5,786 nt of DNA, from NCBI GenBank assembly GCA_017462505.1, contig JAFTQY010000016.1, forward strand, positions 1-5,786, in the 5' to 3' direction. This document shows, one piece after another, positions 1 to 5,166 of this stretch. The first letter of the stretch is position 1. The number at the start of each line of letters is the position of its first letter. Both the position numbers and the translations under genes were made by a program. The notes beneath the pieces were generated by a model. The model saw only the letters and a list, made by a program, of their open reading frames with translations, did no database searches and was not told the origin of the DNA. Source of the DNA: Clostridia bacterium. Lineage in GTDB: Bacteria; Bacillota_A; Clostridia; Christensenellales; Borkfalkiaceae.

Positions 1-2
1 AT

Positions 3-404
3 ATCCGATACCTGAAAGAAAAAGTGGACGCGGGCTGTGAATTTTTGACGACGCAGATGTTTTTCGACAACAATCTTTTGTACAATTTCCTGTACAAGAT
101 CCGTCAGGCAGGGATCACCGTGCCCGTAGTGGCGGGGATCATGCCCATCACCAACGCCAAGCAGGTAGAGCGTGCAATCAAGCTTTCGGGTTCGTTTATG
201 CCCCAACGCTTTAAATCGCTCGTGGATAAATTCGGCGGGGACAGCGCGGCGATGAAACAGGCGGGTATCGCGTACGCGACCGATCAAATTATCGACCTGT
301 TTGCCAACGGCGTGACGAACGTGCACGTGTATTCTATGAACAAGCCCGACGTGGCGGCGGCGATAGGGCAAAATCTGTCCGATATCATAGGCAAAAATGC
401 GTAA
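3..404 (+). CDS. metF: Methylenetetrahydrofolate reductase MetF, C-terminal part (5' end outside window)
   Basis: This is the 3' end of a cytosolic flavin enzyme that reduces 5,10-methylene-tetrahydrofolate to 5-methyl-tetrahydrofolate, the methyl donor used by MetH downstream. The reading frame is open from the first full codon (base 3), so the start lies upstream. About 133 residues are visible; bacterial MetF is usually about 280-300, so roughly half is missing. Recognisable pieces are the TTQMFFDN stretch near bases 48-71, whose Gln matches the folate-contacting Gln of E. coli MetF (TQFFFD), then VPVVAGIMPI around bases 118-147, and a C-terminal helix with the typical YSMNKPD segment. The stop codon overlaps the next gene's start (ATGCGTAA, 397-404), which suggests translational coupling. 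The family call is firm from these motifs and the metH context. Promoter and any riboswitch lie outside the window. Confidence 0.95.
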   Translation: MRYLKEKVDAGCEFLTTQMFFDNNLLYNFLYKIRQAGITVPVVAGIMPITNAKQVERAIKLSGSFMPQRFKSLVDKFGGDSAAMKQAGIAYATDQIIDLFANGVTNVHVYSMNKPDVAAAIGQNLSDIIGKNA

Positions 405-1044
405 GGCGGTTTCTGTAAAAACGTATGCGGCGTTGCCCGATTACGACCGCCGTGAGATTTTGCGGTACGCGGGCGCGCGCGGGGAAACGGACGAGCGTTT
501 GCAAGAACTGTTGGACGAATGTTTGGCAGAATGCGACGGCGTGTTTACGCCCCGCGTTTGTTACGTTACGTTGACGCGGACGGAATTTTTTGATATCTTC
601 CCGCAGGGCGAAACGGCGAGCACGTGGACGGACGGTTGCGAAAATATCACGGTGTTTGCGGCGACGGTGGGCTTGGGTATCGATCGGCTGATCAACCGTT
701 ACGCCAGCGTATCGACGGCGAAAGCTTTGCTTTTTCAAGCGATCGGCGCGGAGCGTATCGAACGGCTGTGTGATAAATTTTGTGAAGAACAAAGGGGCAA
801 CGGGCAATCGGGGCGGCGGTTTAGCCCTGGCTACGGCGATTTTCCGTTGACCGTGCAAAGGGAAATGTTTGCGTTATTAAACCCGCCAAAGCATATCGGC
901 GTAACGCTGACGGACAGCTTTTTAATGTCGCCGACGAAATCGGTGACGGCGGCGTTCGGGATAAAAAGCGGTTGCGAAAAGAGGGGCGAGGGAACGCATT
1001 GCCAAGCCTGCAATCAAAAGGATTGCGAATTTAGAAAGGATTAA
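397..1044 (+). CDS. Free-standing methionine synthase reactivation (B12-activation) domain protein
   Basis: This 215-residue protein corresponds to the C-terminal activation domain of long MetH enzymes (Met_synt_B12 family), here encoded as a separate gene. In E. coli that domain binds S-adenosylmethionine and supports reductive methylation of inactive cob(II)alamin; the same job is inferred here, in trans on the MetH encoded next. The clearest signature is RFSPGYGDFPL at residues 141-151, matching the RPAPGYP-type SAM-binding loop, followed by IGVTLTDSFLMSPTKSV near residues 167-183. The C-terminus carries four cysteines, C193, C202, C205 and C210 (CX8CX2CX4C), which look like a metal or cluster site and are absent from the E. 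coli domain as I recall it. The start at 397 overlaps the metF stop by 8 bases with only a weak TAGG upstream, as expected for coupled translation. The stop is 3 bases before metH. Confidence 0.9.
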   Translation: MRKAVSVKTYAALPDYDRREILRYAGARGETDERLQELLDECLAECDGVFTPRVCYVTLTRTEFFDIFPQGETASTWTDGCENITVFAATVGLGIDRLINRYASVSTAKALLFQAIGAERIERLCDKFCEEQRGNGQSGRRFSPGYGDFPLTVQREMFALLNPPKHIGVTLTDSFLMSPTKSVTAAFGIKSGCEKRGEGTHCQACNQKDCEFRKD

Positions 1045-1047
1045 AGT

Positions 1048-3468
1048 ATGGACGTAAGAGAATTCTTACAACAAAATACCGTGTATTTGGACGGGGGTAC
1101 GGGCACGCTGCTGCAAGCGGCGGGGCTGCCCTTAGGGGAGCTGCCCGAACGGTGGAATTTGACCCACGCGGAGGCGGTGCGGGATATTCACCGCGCGTAC
1201 TTTGACGCGGGGAGCAATATCGTCGCGACGAATACTTTCGGCGCGAATATCCTGAAATTTACCGAAAAAGAGCTGGACGAAATCGTAAAAGCGGCGGTGG
1301 AAAACGTGCGCGCGGCGGCGGAAACTTCGGTCGGTAAGCAACAAAAATTCGTGGCTCTCGATATCGGGCCGACGGGAAAGCTGTTAAAGCCCTACGGCGA
1401 TTTTGCCTTTGAAGAGGCGGTGGAAACGTTTGCGAAAACGGCGCGGATTGGCGAAAGGTACGGCGCGGATTGCATTTTGATAGAAACCATGGGCGATTCG
1501 TACGAAACGAAAGCGGCGGTGCTGGCGGCAAAGGAAAACACTTCGTTGCCCGTGTTCGTATCCTGCGCGTATGGCGAGGACGGCAAGCTGATGACGGGGG
1601 CTACTCCCGCGGCGATGGTCGCTATGTTAGAGGGCTTGGGCGCGGACGTTATCGGCGTCAACTGCTCGGTTGGACCGAAACAGATGGCGGGCGTAGTGGA
1701 CGAACTGCTCGCGCGGGCAAGCGTACCCGTTTTGGTAAAGCCGAACGCGGGCTTGCCGATCACGGACGGCAATACTATCCGTTACGATATCGACGAACAG
1801 GAATTTGCCGAGTGTATGGCGGCGTTTGTGCAAAAGGGCGCGCGGCTTGTCGGCGGCTGTTGCGGAACGACTCCCGCATATATCGCGGCGACGGTGGCGG
1901 CGACGAAAGCTTTGTCGGCTCTGCCGATAAAAACCAAGAAAATAACCTGCGTTTCCTCGTACACGCACGCGGTGGATTTCGACCGTCCCGTGCTGATCGG
2001 GGAGCGTATCAACCCCACGGGCAAAAAGCGTTTTAAACAGGCGTTAAAGGAAAAAGACACGGCGTATATTTTGGCGGAGGGGATCGCGCAACAGGAAAAG
2101 GGCGCGCATATTTTGGACGTCAACGTCGGCTCGCCCGAGATCGACGAAAAGGAAGAATTGCCCCGCTATATCGAGGAATTGCAGGCGGTTATCGATCTGC
2201 CTTTGCAAATCGACACTTCCGATAGCGTAGCCATGGAGCGCGCCATGCGGCTTTACAACGGCAAGCCCCTCGTCAATTCCGTCAACGGTAAGGCGGAAAG
2301 TATGGCGGCGGTGTTTCCGCTCGTGAAAAAATACGGCGGCGTTGTGGTGGCGTTGACCTTGGACGAGAGCGGTATTCCCGAAACGGCGGACGGGCGCGTG
2401 GCGATCGCGGAAAAGATCATCGCGACGGCGAAAACGTACGGTATCGACGAAAAGGATATGATCGTTGACCCGTTGGCAATGGCGATCAGCGCGGATAAAA
2501 ACGCGGCGAAAACCACTCTGCAAGCCCTGCGTATTTTGCACGAAAGGGGGATAAAAACTTCCCTTGGCGTGTCCAACGTGTCCTTTGGCTTGCCTTCGCG
2601 CGAAACGGTGAACGCGGCTTTCTTTGCGCTCGCGCTGGAAAACGGTTTGACGGCGGCGATCCTCAATCCCAATTCCGTCGAAATGTTAAAGACCTATTAC
2701 GCGTTCAACGCGTTAAAGGGCACGGACGAAAACTGCGGCGAATATATCCGCTTTGCGACGGAAGTTTTGCCTATGGCAACGCCTACGGCTGTCACGTTCG
2801 CGGCGGTTGGCAAAACGGCGACGGACGACAAAAAATCCGGTCTGCAACGGGCGATCGTGCGCGGCTTGAAAACGGACGCGGCGATCGAGTGCGAACGGCT
2901 GTTGCAAAATATGCCCGCCTTAGAAATCGTCAACACCGAAATCGTGCCCGCCTTGGACGAAGTGGGCAAGGCGTACGAGGAAAAACGTACCTTTTTACCC
3001 CAACTGCTCATGAGCGCGGAGGGGGCGAAAGCGGCGTTTGAGAAAATCAAGGCGCACATGCTCGCAAGCGGCGGAGAGAGCGCGAAAAAATGCAAGATCG
3101 TGCTGGCGACGGTGAAAGGGGATATCCACGACATCGGCAAAAATATCGTCGGGACGCTGCTTGAAAATTACGGCTTTGAAGTGCTCGATCTCGGTCGGGA
3201 CGTGCCCCCCGAAAAGGTGGCGGATTGCGTAGCGGAAACGGGCGCGCCGCTCGTAGGTTTGTCCGCCCTGATGACGACGACCCTGCCGTCGATGGAGGAA
3301 ACGATCGCGCTTCTTCGCGAAAAGACCCCTTGGGTAAAAATTATGGTGGGCGGCGCGGTGCTCACGGAGGAATACGCAAAGAAAATCGGCGCGGACGGTT
3401 ATGGCAAGGACGCGATGGCGTCGGTAAGGTTTGCCGAAGAAATTTACGCCGACTTATGCAAAAACTAA
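1048..3468 (+). CDS. metH: Cobalamin-dependent methionine synthase MetH, short form without activation domain
   Basis: This 806-residue cytosolic enzyme transfers the methyl group of 5-methyl-tetrahydrofolate to homocysteine through methylcobalamin, making methionine. Domains in order: homocysteine methyltransferase barrel (about 1-295) with zinc ligands C206 (GVNCSVGP), C271 and C272 (GGCCGTTP); pterin-binding barrel (about 310-570) with GERINPTG at 318-325, LDVNVG at 356-361 and QIDTSD at 387-392; B12 cap helices (about 590-680) with FLPQLLMSA at 649-657; B12-binding Rossmann domain (about 685-800) with GDIHDIGKN at 691-699, where H694 is the cobalt ligand, then GLSALMTTT at 737-745 and VGG at 767-769. 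By my count the E. coli Ser810 position is Thr745. E. coli MetH is about 1,227 residues; the missing reactivation domain is the preceding gene. AAAGGA at 1035-1040, 7 bases before the ATG, supports this start. The cysteine spacing is close to that of Thermotoga MetH. Confidence 0.96.
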   Translation: MDVREFLQQNTVYLDGGTGTLLQAAGLPLGELPERWNLTHAEAVRDIHRAYFDAGSNIVATNTFGANILKFTEKELDEIVKAAVENVRAAAETSVGKQQKFVALDIGPTGKLLKPYGDFAFEEAVETFAKTARIGERYGADCILIETMGDSYETKAAVLAAKENTSLPVFVSCAYGEDGKLMTGATPAAMVAMLEGLGADVIGVNCSVGPKQMAGVVDELLARASVPVLVKPNAGLPITDGNTIRYDIDEQEFAECMAAFVQKGARLVGGCCGTTPAYIAATVAATKALSALPIKTKKITCVSSYTHAVDFDRPVLIGERINPTGKKRFKQALKEKDTAYILAEGIAQQEKGAHILDVNVGSPEIDEKEELPRYIEELQAVIDLPLQIDTSDSVAMERAMRLYNGKPLVNSVNGKAESMAAVFPLVKKYGGVVVALTLDESGIPETADGRVAIAEKIIATAKTYGIDEKDMIVDPLAMAISADKNAAKTTLQALRILHERGIKTSLGVSNVSFGLPSRETVNAAFFALALENGLTAAILNPNSVEMLKTYYAFNALKGTDENCGEYIRFATEVLPMATPTAVTFAAVGKTATDDKKSGLQRAIVRGLKTDAAIECERLLQNMPALEIVNTEIVPALDEVGKAYEEKRTFLPQLLMSAEGAKAAFEKIKAHMLASGGESAKKCKIVLATVKGDIHDIGKNIVGTLLENYGFEVLDLGRDVPPEKVADCVAETGAPLVGLSALMTTTLPSMEETIALLREKTPWVKIMVGGAVLTEEYAKKIGADGYGKDAMASVRFAEEIYADLCKN

Positions 3469-3559
3469 AAAATATTCAGTATTTTATACATTTATACGCA
3501 ATATACAGAAAATATCCAAAAATATTTGAAAGTTTTATAAAATAAAGGATAAAAACCGT
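3469..3559. other. AT-rich gap after metH, no convincing terminator
   Basis: The stretch between the metH stop and the argG promoter is strongly AT-rich. Two weak all-AT inverted repeats are visible: AAAATA at 3469-3474 with TATTTT at 3480-3485, and AAATAT with ATATTT around 3511-3528. Neither has a GC-rich stem followed by a T run, so no normal intrinsic terminator can be called. A loose ARG-box-like sequence (TACATTTATACGCA, 3487-3500, two mismatches to TGNATWWWWATNCA) is present, but such matches are expected by chance in AT-rich DNA. Confidence 0.4.
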
Positions 3560-3588
3560 TTGACAAAGGATTTTTTCGGGTGTATAAT
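3560..3588 (+). promoter_or_regulatory. Consensus sigma-A promoter for argG
   Basis: TTGACA at 3560-3565 and TATAAT at 3583-3588 are both exact consensus hexamers separated by exactly 17 bases. Transcription should begin about 7 bases past the -10 box, near A3595, giving an argG leader of roughly 90 bases. The TG just before the -10 box is one base out of place for an extended -10 element. An exact match to both boxes with ideal spacing is rare and suggests a strong promoter that needs negative control, which fits the ARG-box-like site just downstream. Confidence 0.88.
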
Positions 3589-3600
3589 GAGTGCATAAAT

Positions 3601-3614
3601 TGAATATAAATACA
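3601..3614 (+). promoter_or_regulatory. Probable ARG box (ArgR/AhrC operator)
   Basis: TGAATATAAATACA matches the ArgR operator core TGAATWWWWATTCA at 13 of 14 positions (ATACA in place of ATTCA) and fits the looser form TGNATWWWWATNCA completely. It lies about +7 to +20 relative to the predicted argG transcription start, where a bound arginine repressor could block the promoter. Arginine biosynthesis genes are the known targets of this repressor. The assignment rests on motif plus position. No repressor gene is in the window, and I see no clear second box at the usual short spacing. Confidence 0.6.
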
Positions 3615-3615
3615 A

Positions 3616-3645
3616 CGGCACGGAAAAACAAAACCGACCGCGCCG
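3616..3645 (+). other. Possible small hairpin in the argG leader
   Basis: CGGCACGG (3616-3623) can pair with CCGCGCCG (3638-3645) to give an 8-bp stem with one A-C mismatch and a 14-base A-rich loop. It is the only GC-rich patch in the otherwise AT-rich leader and lies 27 bases before the argG Shine-Dalgarno site. There is no T run after it, so it is not a terminator. It could affect leader stability, or mean nothing. Confidence 0.3.
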
Positions 3646-3685
3646 CACAAAAAATCAAAAATAATAGTTTTTAGGAGAAAGGATC

Positions 3686-4912
3686 ATGGATAAAAAAGAC
3701 ATCAAGAAAGTAGTGCTTGCCTATTCGGGCGGTTTGGACACTTCGATTATCATTCCTTGGCTGAAAGAAAATTACAACAACTGCGAGGTGATCGCGGTCA
3801 GTGGCAACGTCGGTCAGGCGGACGAGCTGGACGGCTTGGAAGAAAAGGCGTTAAAGACGGGCGCGTCCAAGCTGTACGTAGAGGACTTGACGGACGAATT
3901 TGTGGACGATTACGTTATCCCCACCATGCAGGCGGGCGCAAAGTACGAAGAATACCTTTTGGGTACGTCCTTTGCCCGTCCCGTTATCGCAAAGCGTATC
4001 GTGGAAATCGCATTGAAAGAGGGTGCGGACGCGATCTGTCACGGCTGTACGGGTAAGGGGAACGATCAGGTGCGTTTTGAACTGACGATCAAGGCGTTTG
4101 CTCCCGATATGAAGATTATCGCGCCCTGGCGCGAATGGTCGATCAAATCCCGTGAAGAAGAGATCGATTACGCAGAGGCGCACAACGTGCCTTTGAAGAT
4201 CAACCGCGAAACGAACTATTCCAAGGACAAAAACCTTTGGCATTTGAGCCACGAGGGCTTGGATTTGGAGGACGCGGGCAACGAACCGCAGTACGAAAAG
4301 GAAGGGTTCTTGGAAATGGGCGTATCCCCTTTGCAAGCTCCCGACAAGCCTACGTACGTAGAAATTGAATTTGAAAAGGGTAAACCCGTTGCGCTGAACG
4401 GCGAAAAGATGAGCGCGAAAAACATTATCCTTGCCCTCAACAAAGTGGGCGGCGAAAACGGTATCGGGCTGTTGGATATCGTAGAAAACCGTTTGGTTGG
4501 CATGAAGTGCCGCGGCGTATACGAAACCCCGGGCGGTGAAATTTTGTATAAGGCGCACAGCTATTTGGAAACGCTCTGCCTTGACAAGTACACGGCGCAC
4601 AAAAAGCAGGAGCTTTCCGTTTGCTTTGCAGAGCTTGTGTACAACGGACAATGGTTCACGCCCTTGCGCGAAGCGTTGACGGCATTCGTAGACAAGACGC
4701 AGGAAAACGTAACGGGTAAAGTGCGCTTAAAGCTGTACAAGGGCAACATCATCAAGGCGGGCGCATGGAGCGATTATTCGCTGTATTCGGAAGAGATCGC
4801 GACGTTCGGCGAGGACCACGTATACAACCAAGCGGACGCTACGGGCTTTATCGAACTGTTCGGTTTGCCGATTAAGGTGCAGGCGCAGGTCAACCAGAAA
4901 AATAATAAATAA
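3686..4912 (+). CDS. argG: Argininosuccinate synthase ArgG
   Basis: This 408-residue cytosolic enzyme joins citrulline and aspartate, using ATP (giving AMP and pyrophosphate), to form argininosuccinate, the penultimate step of arginine synthesis. Length is typical for the family (about 400). The N-terminal ATP pyrophosphatase loop AYSGGLDTS is at residues 12-20. [13 protein letters not shown] at 120-132 and [12 protein letters not shown] at 179-190 are the other conserved ATP/citrulline/aspartate-binding segments. AGGAG at 3673-3677, 8 bases before the ATG, is a strong ribosome site and fixes the start. The gene has its own consensus promoter and a probable ARG box, so it is likely repressed by arginine independently of metF-metH. 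argH follows on the same strand after a 254-base structured gap. All motifs are intact and nothing suggests decay. Confidence 0.98.
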   Translation: MDKKDIKKVVLAYSGGLDTSIIIPWLKENYNNCEVIAVSGNVGQADELDGLEEKALKTGASKLYVEDLTDEFVDDYVIPTMQAGAKYEEYLLGTSFARPVIAKRIVEIALKEGADAICHGCTGKGNDQVRFELTIKAFAPDMKIIAPWREWSIKSREEEIDYAEAHNVPLKINRETNYSKDKNLWHLSHEGLDLEDAGNEPQYEKEGFLEMGVSPLQAPDKPTYVEIEFEKGKPVALNGEKMSAKNIILALNKVGGENGIGLLDIVENRLVGMKCRGVYETPGGEILYKAHSYLETLCLDKYTAHKKQELSVCFAELVYNGQWFTPLREALTAFVDKTQENVTGKVRLKLYKGNIIKAGAWSDYSLYSEEIATFGEDHVYNQADATGFIELFGLPIKVQAQVNQKNNK

Positions 4913-5101
4913 ATGAATTGCACCTGCGGGGCATGAATTGTTCTAACGAACATGAATTGTCCTGTGGACATGAATTGCAAAACCTTGTTTTGCATTATGG
5001 AAATATTACCGCAATGACGGCATAGCCGTCAATTCATGAAAGGCAACGCCTTTCAATTCATGGCAAGATCATCTTGCCAATTCATGACGAAGTCAAATCA
5101 T
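4913..5101. repeat. Mirror-symmetric array of eight hairpins joined by a constant 7-base linker
   Basis: The block begins right after the argG stop and is tiled without leftover bases. Left arm linkers ATGAATT: 4913-4919, 4933-4939, 4952-4958, 4970-4976. Right arm linkers are the reverse complement AATTCAT: 5031-5037, 5055-5061, 5079-5085, plus AAATCAT at 5095-5101. Each linker is bordered by a hairpin that begins with G and ends with C: 4920-4932 (GCACC/GGGGC, one mismatch), 4940-4951 (GTTC/GAAC), 4959-4969 (GTCC/GGAC), 4977-4993 (GCAAAAC/GTTTTGC), 5016-5030 (GACGGC/GCCGTC), 5038-5054 (GAAAGGC/GCCTTTC), 5062-5078 (GGCAAGA/TCTTGCC), 5086-5094 (GAC/GTC). Stems differ in sequence but keep complementarity. 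Loops are 3-4 bases. Function is unknown. Possibilities are an argG mRNA 3' stabiliser or terminator, a recombination or mobile repeat, or a structured RNA. No open frame of note is present. Confidence 0.9.
4994..5015. repeat. Central imperfect palindrome of the hairpin array
   Basis: This 22-base piece separates the two arms of the array and is the point where linker orientation flips. ATTATGG (4994-5000) can pair with CCGCAAT (5009-5015) through ATT/AAT and GG/CC, with one A-C mismatch and one T-G wobble, leaving AAATATTA as the loop. It is the apex of the predicted fishbone fold, flanked on each side by one hairpin (4977-4993 and 5016-5030). It is less regular than the other hairpins and may be a remnant or the original core of the element. 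Confidence 0.6.
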
Positions 5102-5111
5102 TCAAAAAATA

Positions 5112-5119
5112 AAGGAAAG
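5112..5119 (+). promoter_or_regulatory. Shine-Dalgarno-like AAGGAAAG placed far from the argH start
   Basis: AAGGAAAG is the only good purine-rich ribosome-site candidate upstream of argH, but it is about 50 bases before the likely ATG at 5167 and 17-18 bases before the in-frame ATG at 5134. Its last base touches the foot of the terminator-like hairpin (5119-5151). If the hairpin folds, the remaining single-stranded distance to ATG 5167 is about 17 bases, still long. A well-spaced TTG at 5123 opens only a 24-codon frame that ends inside argH (5197) in another frame. Its role is unclear. Confidence 0.35.
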
Positions 5120-5160
5120 CTATTGCCTGTCGCATGCGCGGCAGGCAAAGCGTGTTTTTT
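5119..5160 (+). terminator. Terminator-like hairpin immediately before argH
   Basis: GCT (5119-5121), a bulged A5122 and TTGCCTGTCGC (5123-5133) pair with GCGGCAGGCAA (5138-5148) and AGC (5149-5151), giving a 14-bp stem with one G-T wobble and the tetraloop ATGC. After GTG comes T6 at 5155-5160. This is the strongest stem plus T-run in the window and has the form of an intrinsic terminator. It would end transcripts from argG, yet the argH ATG lies only 6 bases after the T run, leaving no room for a promoter. It may act as an attenuator with readthrough, or lie inside an N-terminally extended argH. Confidence 0.65.
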
Positions 5161-5166
5161 AAAGTT

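Noticed and set aside
385..858. Minus-strand open frame opposite the activation-domain gene
   Set aside because: Antisense shadow of a clearly conserved gene; Arg-rich composition without recognisable motifs.
3487..3500. Second ARG box upstream of argG
   Set aside because: Two mismatches in AT-rich DNA about 70 bases upstream of the -35 box; expected by chance.
3851..4651. Long open frame on the minus strand inside argG (266 codons)
   Set aside because: It is fully antisense to argG, whose motifs are intact. The antisense product is rich in Arg, Phe and Val as expected from reversed GC-rich codons, and matches no family I recognise.
4774..4995. Minus-strand 73-codon frame starting in the hairpin array and running into argG
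   Set aside because: Its first third is built from array repeats and the rest is antisense argG; no ribosome site or family resemblance.
4913..5101. CRISPR array
   Set aside because: Repeats are only 7-9 bases, they change orientation midway, and the spacers are self-complementary hairpins of 9-17 bases. No cas genes are in view.
4913..5101. Cluster of ArgR half-sites (TGAAT and ATTCA inside the linkers)
   Set aside because: No TGAAT-4 bases-ATTCA pair at proper spacing exists in the block; the half-sites follow from the linker sequence and lie beside hairpins.
4913..5166. T-box, SAM or cobalamin riboswitch before argH
   Set aside because: None of the conserved core sequences (such as the T-box AGGGTGGNACCGCG) is present; the region is explained by the hairpin-linker pattern.
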